NCBI GenBank assembly: GCA_029260495.1
Contig: JAJDDD010000009.1
Coordinates: 124,001 to 188,000, forward strand
Length of the DNA: 64,000 bases
Source: Phycisphaerales bacterium
Lineage (GTDB): Bacteria; Planctomycetota; Phycisphaerae; Phycisphaerales; UBA1924
Reading direction: 5' to 3'
Both the position numbers and the translations under genes were made by a program. Of this stretch, positions 35,255 to 44,947 are shown in pieces. The number at the start of each line of letters is the position of its first letter. Position 1 is the stretch's first letter. The notes beneath the pieces were generated by a model. That model was given only the letters and a program-made list of their open reading frames with translations. It ran no database searches and had not been told where the DNA came from.

Positions 35255-36205
35255 ATGCCATTAATTGTCACTGGAACCATCGGTGTCGACACGATCCACA
35301 CGCCGCACGGCAGCGCTGAAGCTGTGCTGGGCGGGTCGGCGACGTATTTCTCCGCCGCTGCCTCCTTCTTTACGCCCGTCCGGCTGGTCGCGGTGGTGGG
35401 GGAGGATTTCGATGACGCCCACCACAAAACACTCGCGCGATTTCCCGATGTCTGCGTCGAAGGGCTCGAGGTGCGGGCGGGGTCGCAGACGTTTTCGTGG
35501 GGCGGGCGCTATCTCGATGACATGAATGTGCGCGAGACGATCTTCACCGAGCTTGGCGTGCTGGGGGAGCATCCGCCGACGGCGCCTGATGGATATCGCG
35601 ACTCGAAGTATGTGTTCCTCGCCAACGCGCCCCCAGCCGTTCAGCGGGATTTGCTGGGGAACTTCCCCGATCGTGTGATCGCGGTCGCCGACACCATGGA
35701 TCTCTGGATTGATTCAGCCCGGGATGATCTTGTCGGGCTGCTTGGGGATATTGACGGGCTGGTCTTAAACGATCAGGAGGCAGAGCTGCTGACGGGGAAG
35801 AAGAATCCGATCACCGCGGGCAAGAAGATTCTTGAGATGGGCCCGACCTTCGCCGTCGTCAAGAAGGGTGAGCACGGGGCGCTGCTCGTGCATCGCGATG
35901 GCGTCGCGGCACTACCCGCCTATCCCGCAGAGCAGGTGATCGATCCAACCGGGGCAGGGGACACATTCGCAGGCGGGATGATGGGCTACATCGCGCGAAC
36001 GCACCTCGCTGGGCATTTTGGCAGCGAGGGAATTAGCTTTGAAACGATTCAGGAATCACTGGCGCACGGCACAGTGATCGCGAGCTTCAACATTGAAGCC
36101 TTCAGTCTCGATCGGCTGGCGACACTCAGGCGTGAGGAGATCGCGCAGCGGTTTGAGGAGTTTGCGCGAACAGTGCGCGTAGGCGAGCCGCTTGGGGCGC
36201 GATGA
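35255..36205 (+). CDS. PfkB-family sugar kinase
   Basis: A ribokinase-fold kinase, 316 residues from the ATG at 35255, directly before the first strand (PLIVTGTIGVDTI). It has GGSATYFSAAASFF in the substrate region and DPTGAGDTFAGGMMGYIA, the family signature with the catalytic Asp and anion hole. LNDQEAELLTG is also typical. The substrate (sugar or nucleoside) cannot be told by eye. Upstream in-frame codons back to 35147 lack a ribosome site and family similarity. It is convergent with the flagellin-like gene. Confidence 0.9.
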   Translation: MPLIVTGTIGVDTIHTPHGSAEAVLGGSATYFSAAASFFTPVRLVAVVGEDFDDAHHKTLARFPDVCVEGLEVRAGSQTFSWGGRYLDDMNVRETIFTELGVLGEHPPTAPDGYRDSKYVFLANAPPAVQRDLLGNFPDRVIAVADTMDLWIDSARDDLVGLLGDIDGLVLNDQEAELLTGKKNPITAGKKILEMGPTFAVVKKGEHGALLVHRDGVAALPAYPAEQVIDPTGAGDTFAGGMMGYIARTHLAGHFGSEGISFETIQESLAHGTVIASFNIEAFSLDRLATLRREEIAQRFEEFARTVRVGEPLGAR

Positions 36206-36221
36206 AAAAACGAGAGGTTCA

Positions 36222-37478
36222 CTACGCCTTGAGATCGAGCGAAGCTGCCCGACCGAGCTGGCCGAAGAGCGCTTTGATTTCATTCTGAGCCTGCTGGACG
36301 ACGTGGATAGCTTGTCCAGTGCTGAGAAAGTAGAAATCAGGGCTGCGTAGATCAGCGAGTGAAATCGCGTTATCTTCGGGATAATTCACACGCCGGCCCA
36401 GTCGGGAGGAGGCGTCGATGGCGGGAGCTTTGCCTGGGGCCTTGTTCGCTTCGATGGTGAAGGCGGCAAAGGTTTCATTGGTCGGCGAGCTGGCGCCGCG
36501 CGCGAGTAGATCCGTTTGAAGCAGGACATCGACGGTGAGATCGGCGCTGGTCAGGGCGAGTCGGGCGCCGCGACCCTTTGCGAGCTTACCGTTAATATGA
36601 CCTTCGATGTCATTGCCGAAATCTGTCACACTGGTTCCGGTTTTGAGCAAACTCAATGAGTGAAGAGCCGACGCCTCCGGTTGCGATGTGGAGGCGCCTG
36701 GCTTCGAGACGCCGCGTGCTCCAGCGCCATTTTCAATGCCGCCGTCATCGAGAATGCGGAGTGAAACAAACTGATCCGAGCCCGGCGCCACACCGAACAG
36801 CTTGACGGCTGTGCCTTCAACTTCCGCACGCACGCCTGTGACGTCAGAAAAAGTGTTGAAGGCTGCTTCCAGTTCATTGAGTTGCGTACCTGAGGCGAAG
36901 GAAAGCTCCCGGCTTCCAGCGACGCCTCCGATTTCAATGCGAAACTGACGGTTCGGGGCGCCGAGATCTAGTTGGTTACCGCCGATTTCGAGTGTCAGTT
37001 CACCGAAGGTCGCGGGTTTGGTCACTTCCACTTCAACATCGAGCGATTCGCCGGGCTGAAGGTCGGTGTGGAGCAGGCGGACATCGCGCACGTCGGTCGC
37101 GACATCGCGGATGGTGAATGAATCGCCGCCGTCGAAAAAAGCGAGCCGGCTCAGCTCTGCTTTTTGCGAGACTTCGTCAATGGATTCGATGATCTCGTCA
37201 ATTCGACTCTGAGCTTCGTGGCGAGCGCTTGAAGGCGGAAACCCAAGCCTGCTGGTGACGAGCCCCTCCAGCTCAGTGAGCAGCTCCTGAATCTCCCGCA
37301 GCGCGCCGCCTTGCGAGACGCCGGCGCCAGGCGCGATTTGGGCGTTCTCGATTCGCTCAGCGTTCGAGCTGTTCGCGACCGTCGCTTGGGCGGCGAGCCG
37401 TTTGAGGGCGAGCGTTGAATCTGTCCGGAGCAATGAAGGCCGGGAAAGGATGGAGGTCAGTCCGTTTGTCTCGCTCAT
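36222..37478 (-). CDS. Flagellin-like protein with atypical ends
   Basis: A 418-residue protein. The centre (FRIEIGGVAGSRELSFASGT, then LNELEAAFNTFSDVTGVRAE) matches the flagellin hook-IN motif seen in planctomycete flagellins and FlgL-like proteins. The region around LREIQELLTELEGLVTSRLG and LSRLAFFDGGDSF looks like the D1 helices before the usual FNGxxLLDG. The terminal helices are weakly conserved: the start is MSETNGLTSILSRPSLLR rather than the canonical MxINTNxxSLxAQ. The C-terminus ends in helices (VVQQAQNEIKALFGQLGRAA). ATG 37478 has GGAG 12 bases upstream; an extension to 37598 is unlikely. No other flagellar genes are near, so its role is uncertain. Confidence 0.75.
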   Translation of the reverse strand: MSETNGLTSILSRPSLLRTDSTLALKRLAAQATVANSSNAERIENAQIAPGAGVSQGGALREIQELLTELEGLVTSRLGFPPSSARHEAQSRIDEIIESIDEVSQKAELSRLAFFDGGDSFTIRDVATDVRDVRLLHTDLQPGESLDVEVEVTKPATFGELTLEIGGNQLDLGAPNRQFRIEIGGVAGSRELSFASGTQLNELEAAFNTFSDVTGVRAEVEGTAVKLFGVAPGSDQFVSLRILDDGGIENGAGARGVSKPGASTSQPEASALHSLSLLKTGTSVTDFGNDIEGHINGKLAKGRGARLALTSADLTVDVLLQTDLLARGASSPTNETFAAFTIEANKAPGKAPAIDASSRLGRRVNYPEDNAISLADLRSPDFYFLSTGQAIHVVQQAQNEIKALFGQLGRAASLDLKA

Positions 37479-37683
37479 CTTGAAAAAAATCTCCAGAACC
37501 CGACGCAAAGGGGCGCTGGCGAGTGACATACTCGCTGCGCTCATCTCAGGTGAGTGCATCCATCGGCGATCAATGCCGTGCGCACGGAAAAACGACAATC
37601 GCGCATAGATGAGGTGGTTGCGCGATGGTTATTTGGACGAAAAACTTCAATTTTCGGAGAAGCGGCGCCCCGGTGAGGGGTGC

Positions 37684-38121
37684 TTAGATGCCACCGCCCG
37701 CTGCGCGAAATTTCCTCGCGAGCTTAAGCTTCCACTCCGCCCGCTCTCGATCGCGACTCACCTGTGCTCGCTCCGTTTCGTTTTGCGGCGACCGCGCCTG
37801 CGCTTCGGCGAGCTCTGCCTGAGCCTCCCGCTCCGAGAGCGTCTCAACGGGGATCGCGCGCTCCGCGAGGAGCGTGAGCGTGTTGTCGACCATGTGGGCG
37901 AAGCCGTCTTCGAGAAGGAAGCTCCGGCTGCCGCCCTGCGCGCCGCGGACGTGGAAATCGAGGCGAAGTTCGCCGAGCCCGAGCTTGGCCATCAGGGGCG
38001 CCCGGTTGGCGAGGACGCCGGCCTGCCCATCCCAGAGCGGGAGCTGGGCGTACTCGATTTCTTCCGTGAGAACGTGGGCCTCGGGGGTGATGAGCTTGCA
38101 GTGGAACGGCTTGCCGGCCAT
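37684..38121 (-). CDS. atpC: F1F0 ATP synthase epsilon subunit
   Basis: AtpC couples rotation and inhibits ATP hydrolysis; 145 residues. The N-terminal beta-sandwich starts FHCKLITPEAHVLTEEIEYA and has QAGVLANRAPLMAKLGLGEL, the family core. The C-terminal helical part (LSEREAQAELAEAQARS) is present but basic and of moderate length. Unusually, no atpD or other atp gene is adjacent: upstream is a giant secreted protein, downstream a flagellin-like gene. The rest of the operon must be elsewhere. Confidence 0.93.
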   Translation of the reverse strand: MAGKPFHCKLITPEAHVLTEEIEYAQLPLWDGQAGVLANRAPLMAKLGLGELRLDFHVRGAQGGSRSFLLEDGFAHMVDNTLTLLAERAIPVETLSEREAQAELAEAQARSPQNETERAQVSRDRERAEWKLKLARKFRAAGGGI

Positions 38122-38232
38122 GGAAAGGTCTCCGGTTGGAGCGGTTGTTGATGTGATCGGGCGCCCTCGCCGGGGTGAGCGGGGGGGGGCAGATTCTACA
38201 GTTCAGATGAGGTCGGCGCCGCGTGAGTGAGC

Positions 38233-41200
38233 CTAGAGGCAAGGCCCCCAGGCGCCAAGGATCAAGCCGAGATCGAAGCCGTTGATAATCCCGTCGTTGT
38301 TGAGATCGCCGATCGGATCGTTGGAGGTCCAGGAGCCGAGCAGATTCGCCAGATCGATCGAATCAACTTCACCATCGCCATTGATGTCCCACGGGCATGC
38401 GTTGAGCGGGATGAGATTGGTGGGCGTGTCCACAGATCCCTGGTTATCGAGGGTTCGGTAGTAGACCTGGCAGGCGCCTGTGATGAGCTGGGCGCCGGGC
38501 GCGATGAAGAGCGTGTCGACATACAGCGCTTCGCAGACGGCTTGGCCGAGGGTGTCATTGTCGTGGTTGTCAACGAGTTCAACGGTGACGGCTGCTGGGC
38601 TGACGCGGAGCGAACCGAGCGGGAAGCGCCCGGGAGCATTGCGGTCGAGGCCGGCGAGGGTAGCTCCGATGTTCTCGCTCATGACCTCAAAGCGTTGTGT
38701 TGAGCCGCTGATCGCGACTGTGAAGACTTCCGCAGCGCTGAGATCAAACCGGGTCGCATCGTCGATGGCGATGTTCACGTCGGCGCCAAGTCGCAAGCGG
38801 GCGCCGGCTTCACTAAGCAAGAGCTTTGCAGCGGCGCCGGGGGAAAAGTCACCAAGCACGGTGACGCCTGCGGGAATCACGTTTTCACCACGCCCCGATC
38901 CGTCGGAAAGAATGGCGCCCGATCCGCTGATGGCGCCAAGGACTGTGAAGACGCCATTTTGCACGGTGATGGTTCCGTCGTTGGTGAGATCACCAATGAC
39001 ACCGGTGTCGTCGACGACGAACATGTCGCTCTGGTTGTCTGTCTGCGCGTTGATGGAGCCCCAAAGGAACATCTGGCCGGTTGGCGCCTGATTGACGAAG
39101 GTTGCGGCGTTAAGGACGCCATCGAGCATCGTGACAATGCCCGTGTTGGTTGCAGCGTTCGGGAACGATAAGAGTGACAAAGCGCCAATCTGCGTGGCGC
39201 CGGCAAGTTGAGAACCCGACGGAGCCGTGATCTCAAGGATTGAAGCCGGAGCGGTGACAAGGGCGCCGGAGTTGAGCAACGAGAATGTTTCGCCGCAGAT
39301 TTCAGCATGATCGCCAATAGGGACATTCGTATCGCCGCGCAGTGTGACTGGTTGTGAGGCTGCGGCAGCGAGCTTTGAGTTGTCCGCAAGCGTGAGGGCG
39401 CCGCCCACCGGTTGGATCAAGGCGCCTGAGCTGTTCAGCGTGATGGCCTTTCCGAGAAAGTCAATGACAAGCTCAGCGTCAAAGAATCCTGGTGATGCGA
39501 GGATTGCATCATTGTTCACTGCGAGTCCGATTGCGTTGGCGATTGAGGGATGGGTTGTTCCCTGCGTGACGTTCAGCACATTCGCGAAGAACTCGTGAGC
39601 GCCCATGTCGACAGTTGCGGTTGTGTCAAAGTTTCCATCGACAATGCGCATGACGCCGGCGAAATCGAGCGGAAGTGATTCTGCAGTGTTGCCATCCTCG
39701 TCAAGATCGGCGACGTCTGCTGGGACCTCAAGGTTGTCTCCCGCGTCGATCGCTGGTGAAAGAGCGCCAAGGCGAACATCATCATCAATCGTGCCAATCG
39801 TGTTGTCGAGCCCGTCTGCATCAACAAAGAGCGGATCGAGCGCGATGTTGCCAACGCCCGCGCCGGTCCAGCCTCCCTGCACGTCACTATTTGAAACCGT
39901 GATCACAGAGCCGAATGCGCTGATCTGGGATTCCGGGGTGGCGCCTGACGGATCCGTGTTGTTCCAAAGGATGGCGTTGACGACGGTGGGAGAAGCGCCG
40001 CCGCCGCGACTTCCTGACTGTATGAGGATGCCACCGATGGCAGTTGACGCTGTGTTGGCTGTGATTGTTGAGTCAGCGACAGTTAGCGACGAGAAGCTGC
40101 CGACGTACGCGGCGCCACCGAAGTTTGAAGTGTTTCCAGTCAAGACGGTGTTGGTGACTTTTGCATCGCCTCCAAAGACCGCAATCGCCCCGCCGAGCGA
40201 ACCCGACGAGTTTGCATGGAAAGCGCAGGAAACAAAGTTGGCTTCAGTGTTGGCGCCGACCAGAACCGCACCGGCGGAGGAGATGGAGTGGTTGTCAATA
40301 AAGACGCAGTGTGAGAAGACCATCGCGGCGTTTTCAATCAGAGCGGCGCCACCGGAATCATGGGGGAAGGGGTTGTCGGCAAATCCTGCCTGGATTGTGA
40401 CACCATCGATCGAGCCATCATCTGCCGGTGAACTTGTCGCGATGACATGGAGCGAGTTGTCCGCGTTTCCGACAGCGTTATCGTCATCGTTGAGATCACC
40501 CGAGAGAATCGTGCGGAACAAACTGGGGTCGCGCTGGTCGGGATCAGCGGCGCCAGCGCCGGCATAGCCGCCCCGGATTGCGACGCCGGCGACGGGGACA
40601 AAGGAGGCGCCGCGATCGCCAACGGTTACACCCGGGCCCTGGTCGGGTGTGTAGACGCCATCTGCGATGCGAATTTCCAGAATGCCCATCGAGAGTCGCG
40701 CGACGGAGAGCGCTTCCTGCAGGGTTGAGAAAGCGGTGTCCCACGAGGCGCCATCCGGGTTTGCAGCGGGAGTATCTGCATCGACATGAAGCGTCGGCGA
40801 ACAGATAATCACCGAGACATCCGCGGGCGCGCTCACCGTTTGGCCGCACGAGTTTGTGATGGAGACGGTGTAGGCGCCTGCGTCGGGGAGTGAGACGGGA
40901 TCAATCGTAAGTGTCGGGCTGGTTTCGCCATCGATCGCGACATCATCGAGAAGCCATTGGAATGAAAGCGGGACATCACTCGAGGCAGTGACTGAGAGCG
41001 CGAGGGCGCCGCCCAGGCAGACAGCCTGCGAATCAGGCTGGTCGGTAATCAGCGGGACATCGGCAACGACGAGACTCGCTGCGGCGCTTGTGACGGAGCC
41101 GCAGCTGTTACTGACGAGGACGTCGTAGTCTCCTTCGTCGCCTTCACTTGCGCTGGGAATGTTGAAGGAGGCATCGGTGGCGCCGGTGATGTTGACACCA

Positions 41201-43380
41201 TCAAGACGCCACTGGAATGAAAGCGGGCCGGGGCCTGTCGCGATGACGGAGAAGTCTGCAGGTTGGCTGGCGCAGACCGTCGCGCCGGTGGGAGGCGTTG
41301 TGACGACCGGAATCGTGAGGACGGTTAGCGATGCAGCGGCGCTTGTGATCGAATCACATCCGTTGTCCACGACGACGTCGTAGGCGCCCGCATCGATCGG
41401 CGCGACGCTGGCGATATTGAATGTGCTGTTGGTGGCGCCGGTGATGTTCACGCTGTCCTTGCGCCATTGGAACGTGAGATCGGGTCCGTTCGCGGAGACG
41501 GAGAAGCTCGCCATCTGTCCCTGGCATACCGAGATGGGGTCCGGATCGTCGGTGATGGTCGCAGCTGGTTTGATGGTGATGATGGCTGGCTGGCTTGTGA
41601 CATCGCCGCAACTGTTTGTGACGATGACGTCATACGGCCCGACATCTGCGGCGCCGAAAGCTGGGATCATAAGCGTTGAGTTGGTTTCATCGAGGATGTT
41701 GACGCCATTGAATCGCCACTGAAAGGTGAGCGGGGCGGCGCCATTTGCGCTGACGGAGAGAGTCACCATGTCCCCGTCACAGATCTGATCGCCAAAGGGG
41801 TGTTGCGTGATGATCGGCGCTGTGTCGACAGCTAATGTCGCTGGCCCTGCAATTTCACTGTCGCAGGAAGTTGAGACGACGACATCGTAGGCGCCGGCGT
41901 CGCTGGGCTGGGCGTTGGTGATGGTGAAGGTGTCGTTTGTCGCGCCGGGAATGTTGGCGCCGTTGAAGCGCCACTGATAGCTAAGGACTTCGGTTGACGT
42001 TGCGTTCGCGGTGAACATGGCTGTAGCGCCTGCGCAAATAGTTGCGGAAGCAGGCCCTGCGACAATCTGCACACTGGCCCCGACTGTGATCGAAGCTGCT
42101 GCGCTGGTTGTTGAGCCACACGCGTTGGTCACCACGCAGTCATAACTTCCAGCGTCTGCGGGGACGGCGGACGCGATGTTGAGCGTGCTTGCTGTCTCAT
42201 TGAGGATGTCGACGCTGTCCTTGCGCCACTGGAAGGAGAGCGGCGCTGTTCCTGTCGCGGTGATGGAGAGCGCGAGGGGATCTCCCTCGCATACGGATTG
42301 GCCGGCGGGGTCTTGCGTGATTGCGGGCGCCAGATCGATCGTGAGAGCCGCCATCGCACTGGTGGCGGACCCGCATGCGTTGGTGACGACGCAGTCATAG
42401 GCGCCGGCGTCGTTGGCGTCGACGGAGGCGATATTGAATGTGTCGGCGGTGGCGCCGTTGATTTCAACGCTGTCCTTGCGCCACTGGAAACTCAGAGCTG
42501 CGTCACCTGTCGCGACGACGGAAAAGCTGGCCATCTGACCTTCGCATATTGTCAGCGGGTCCGGATCATCTGTGATTGTTGGCGATATGCAGGCGCCGCC
42601 GGTGTCGGGAGTGAAGGTGATCACGTGATCGGTGACGCCGAATTCGGGTTCGGGATTCTGCGTGGTGATCGTAAACTGTCCTTCAAAGATCTCACCGACA
42701 ATGTCGCTTGTTGCGGTCGGTGGTGGATTCTGGGTGTACACCTGCGCACCCGGATCAAGACCGACGACGGTGAGCTGAGCGAGGAAGACCTCAAAGACGC
42801 CGGGTGAAACTTCGACGGCGGCGCCCTGGAGATTTGGTGGATTAATGTTGGCCCAGGTTCCTTCGATGAAGTCGTCGCCATCGCCGAAGCGATCGACAAA
42901 ACGGAACTTGGGATCGGTGAAGGTGGTGTCGCCGTTCATGGAGTCTTTGAGACCCAGATCCACGAACGTGTCAAAGACGAGTGTTGGAACGATGCCGAAC
43001 ACTCCGCTGTTGGGGGCGGTGTCTTCACCGAACGGCGGCGGGAACTGAAAGTAGTGCGCGCCTTGATGCCGAGGCATGCTTGTAGCGGGATTGGTCTTGG
43101 AGAGGCCCCAGCCGAGTCCGGGTCCATCTTGAAGGACGCTGAGGATCGTGTTGACGGAGTTTCCGCTGGGGTCGAAGGGGTCGGTTCCGGGCCCGTTGAA
43201 GCGCGCATAGAGATTGAAGACGCGCACGCCTTGCCCGGTTGGATCGATCAGTGTTAAGTCTTCTGCTGTGGGTTGGGCTTTGTCCTCTCGGATTTGCACA
43301 CCGAGGAAAACGGCCGAGGCGTTTTCCACCACGAGCGCAAGCGCACACACAGCCGCGATAGCGATTAAAAACCGTCTCAT
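38233..43380 (-). CDS. Giant secreted protein: shared N-domain, seven Ig-like repeats, beta-helix, EF-hand-like tail
   Basis: A 1715-residue exported protein. The signal peptide ends near residue 23. Residues 24-262 form a domain also found in the gene at 51187-51999. About 265-853 hold seven Ig-like repeats of about 84 residues, each with LSFQWR(K/L)D or close variants and a Tyr-Asp-x-Val-Val turn, and paired Cys. A right-handed beta-helix-type region follows (LHVDADTPAANPDGASWDTA onward, with ADGVYTPDQGPG), then a long beta-rich part (1250-1640). The C-terminus has two DINGDGEVDSIDLANLLGSW-type EF-hand-like units ending in LGAWGPCL. It is probably surface-located and adhesive. GGAGGATG precedes the ATG at 43380. 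No enzyme motif was seen. Confidence 0.9.
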   Translation of the reverse strand: MRRFLIAIAAVCALALVVENASAVFLGVQIREDKAQPTAEDLTLIDPTGQGVRVFNLYARFNGPGTDPFDPSGNSVNTILSVLQDGPGLGWGLSKTNPATSMPRHQGAHYFQFPPPFGEDTAPNSGVFGIVPTLVFDTFVDLGLKDSMNGDTTFTDPKFRFVDRFGDGDDFIEGTWANINPPNLQGAAVEVSPGVFEVFLAQLTVVGLDPGAQVYTQNPPPTATSDIVGEIFEGQFTITTQNPEPEFGVTDHVITFTPDTGGACISPTITDDPDPLTICEGQMASFSVVATGDAALSFQWRKDSVEINGATADTFNIASVDANDAGAYDCVVTNACGSATSAMAALTIDLAPAITQDPAGQSVCEGDPLALSITATGTAPLSFQWRKDSVDILNETASTLNIASAVPADAGSYDCVVTNACGSTTSAAASITVGASVQIVAGPASATICAGATAMFTANATSTEVLSYQWRFNGANIPGATNDTFTITNAQPSDAGAYDVVVSTSCDSEIAGPATLAVDTAPIITQHPFGDQICDGDMVTLSVSANGAAPLTFQWRFNGVNILDETNSTLMIPAFGAADVGPYDVIVTNSCGDVTSQPAIITIKPAATITDDPDPISVCQGQMASFSVSANGPDLTFQWRKDSVNITGATNSTFNIASVAPIDAGAYDVVVDNGCDSITSAAASLTVLTIPVVTTPPTGATVCASQPADFSVIATGPGPLSFQWRLDGVNITGATDASFNIPSASEGDEGDYDVLVSNSCGSVTSAAASLVVADVPLITDQPDSQAVCLGGALALSVTASSDVPLSFQWLLDDVAIDGETSPTLTIDPVSLPDAGAYTVSITNSCGQTVSAPADVSVIICSPTLHVDADTPAANPDGASWDTAFSTLQEALSVARLSMGILEIRIADGVYTPDQGPGVTVGDRGASFVPVAGVAIRGGYAGAGAADPDQRDPSLFRTILSGDLNDDDNAVGNADNSLHVIATSSPADDGSIDGVTIQAGFADNPFPHDSGGAALIENAAMVFSHCVFIDNHSISSAGAVLVGANTEANFVSCAFHANSSGSLGGAIAVFGGDAKVTNTVLTGNTSNFGGAAYVGSFSSLTVADSTITANTASTAIGGILIQSGSRGGGASPTVVNAILWNNTDPSGATPESQISAFGSVITVSNSDVQGGWTGAGVGNIALDPLFVDADGLDNTIGTIDDDVRLGALSPAIDAGDNLEVPADVADLDEDGNTAESLPLDFAGVMRIVDGNFDTTATVDMGAHEFFANVLNVTQGTTHPSIANAIGLAVNNDAILASPGFFDAELVIDFLGKAITLNSSGALIQPVGGALTLADNSKLAAAASQPVTLRGDTNVPIGDHAEICGETFSLLNSGALVTAPASILEITAPSGSQLAGATQIGALSLLSFPNAATNTGIVTMLDGVLNAATFVNQAPTGQMFLWGSINAQTDNQSDMFVVDDTGVIGDLTNDGTITVQNGVFTVLGAISGSGAILSDGSGRGENVIPAGVTVLGDFSPGAAAKLLLSEAGARLRLGADVNIAIDDATRFDLSAAEVFTVAISGSTQRFEVMSENIGATLAGLDRNAPGRFPLGSLRVSPAAVTVELVDNHDNDTLGQAVCEALYVDTLFIAPGAQLITGACQVYYRTLDNQGSVDTPTNLIPLNACPWDINGDGEVDSIDLANLLGSWTSNDPIGDLNNDGIINGFDLGLILGAWGPCL
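40822..42588 (-). repeat. Array of seven Ig-like coding repeats (about 252 bp each)
   Basis: Seven tandem repeats of about 84 codons inside the giant gene. DNA identity is locally high, for example TCCTTGCGCCACTGGAA recurs, which marks homologous units able to recombine and change copy number. Boundaries are approximate. Confidence 0.8.
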
Positions 43381-43733
43381 CTCATCCTCCGAAAAGCTTT
43401 ACAGAACGTGCAGGTTAACCGCACACAAGCCCTTGGCCAAGCGGTATTTGCATCTTCCTTGCGAAGTCGTTGCGCTGGGTCCAGCGAACCTGTCTGAGGA
43501 GGGTGAGGGGCACATTATCAGACCCCTCGACCCAAGTTTTTCCCAGCCGGCGAGCCGGCGGGGGAGTCTTCAGCCGAATCCGTTCGGGTTTCGCCTGGCG
43601 GTCCGGTTGGTGAAACTATCGGCGTTCTCCAGGGTACACGCCCTGAGTAGGTCCACGCGTCGCGCGAAGTGGGGGCTTCCTCGACGCGCAGCGCCGCGAT
43701 GAGAAACAAGACTGCAGATGCAAGGAGACAGCC
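43381..43733 (+). other. 353-base divergent intergenic region
   Basis: This lies between the giant gene (minus) and the Tat epimerase gene (plus) and should hold both promoters. It contains a GC-rich inverted element (GCCGGCGAGCCGGC, near 43551) and, at the right end, AAGGAG (43722-43727) for the plus-strand gene. I see no supported gene or RNA here. Confidence 0.5.
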
Positions 43734-44924
43734 GTGAGTATGACCCGCAGATCATTTATCCATACATCCGCAGCTGCGGGCGCGCTGGGGCTTGGCTTCT
43801 TGCCTCGCGCCAAGGCATCAGAGTTTGCTCAGGGGAAAACTGAACAGCCTTTGAAAATCCTCATTCTGGGCGGGACGGCCTTCCTTGGGCCTCACATCGT
43901 GCGCACCGCCATCGATCGCGGGCACACCATGACGCTCTTCAACCGCGGCAGAACCAATCCGCATCTCTTTCCAGACCTTGAGAAACTTCGCGGCGATCGC
44001 GCCAGCGATCTCAGCGCGCTGGAGAATCGTGAGTGGGACGCCGTGATTGACACGTCGGCCTACTACCCGCGCGTTGTGCGCATGATTCACGAGGTGCTCG
44101 GCGATGCGGTTGGTCATTACACACTCGTTTCGAGCATCTCAGCGTATGGACAGATGCCTGAGCCTGGCATGGATGAAAGTGCGCCTGTCGCGACGATTGA
44201 AGATGAAACGACCGAGCAGGTCACCGGCGTCAGTTATGGACCACTCAAAGCGCTCTGTGAGCAGTCGGCGGAGAAGGCCTGGCCCGGGCGCACGTTCAAT
44301 GTTCGCCCGGGACTGATTTCGGGGCCTGGCGATCCGACGGATCGGTTCACGTATTGGCCCGCGCGGATTGCGCGCGGCGGGGAGGTGATGGCGCCCGGGG
44401 AGCATACAGATCCCGTGCAGCACATTGATGTGCGCGATCTGGCGGAGTGGATCATCTACGCGATTGAGAATCAAGTCGCGGGCATCTACAACGCAACGGG
44501 CCCGAACCTTGGTATGCCAATGGCTGAGTTGCTCTATGGATGTAAGGGCGCGCTGGGTGGTGATGCGCATTTTACCTGGGTTTCGGCGGAGTTTCTTGAA
44601 GAGCATGGTGTGGCGCCGTGGCAGGAAATGACTGTGTGGATTCCGCCGACGAGCGAAATGGGCGGCCTTGGCGCGGTGAATGTCGAGAAGGGGCTGCGCA
44701 ATGGGCTGGTGGTTCGACCGCTGGCTGAGACAGCCCGCGACACAGTGGACTGGCTTCGTGATCAGCCGCAGGAGCGACAAGAGCAGCAGGCGCGGGGGCT
44801 TAACCGAGAAACCGGGCGAGGTGCGGGTATTTCCCTTGAGCGGGAAACGGAGCTTCTTGCTGCATGGCGCAGCCGTGATGAGCAGGCAGATGTCGGAGAA
44901 GAGTCAACTGACGAGCACGGCTAA
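43734..44924 (+). CDS. Tat-exported NAD-dependent epimerase/dehydratase-family protein
   Basis: A Rossmann-fold protein of 396 residues with a Tat signal (MTRRSFIHTSAAAGALGLGF, cut near RAKA). The NAD-binding motif is GGTAFLGPHI, followed by TLFNRGR and the catalytic-region YGPLKALCE. It belongs to the extended short-chain dehydrogenase type often called isoflavone reductase-like or NAD-epimerase. Tat export of a folded cofactor-bound enzyme fits. AAGGAG lies 6 bases before the GTG at 43734; ATG 43740 is the alternative. It is 23 bases from the next gene, so they form an operon. Substrate unknown. Confidence 0.88.
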   Translation: MSMTRRSFIHTSAAAGALGLGFLPRAKASEFAQGKTEQPLKILILGGTAFLGPHIVRTAIDRGHTMTLFNRGRTNPHLFPDLEKLRGDRASDLSALENREWDAVIDTSAYYPRVVRMIHEVLGDAVGHYTLVSSISAYGQMPEPGMDESAPVATIEDETTEQVTGVSYGPLKALCEQSAEKAWPGRTFNVRPGLISGPGDPTDRFTYWPARIARGGEVMAPGEHTDPVQHIDVRDLAEWIIYAIENQVAGIYNATGPNLGMPMAELLYGCKGALGGDAHFTWVSAEFLEEHGVAPWQEMTVWIPPTSEMGGLGAVNVEKGLRNGLVVRPLAETARDTVDWLRDQPQERQEQQARGLNRETGRGAGISLERETELLAAWRSRDEQADVGEESTDEHG

Positions 44925-44947
44925 GCTGCGAGGATCCGCCACACTGT

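Noticed and set aside
40800-42600. CRISPR-like repeat array
   Set aside because: The repeats are about 252 bases long, in frame, and encode Ig-like domains; there are no short repeats with unique spacers.
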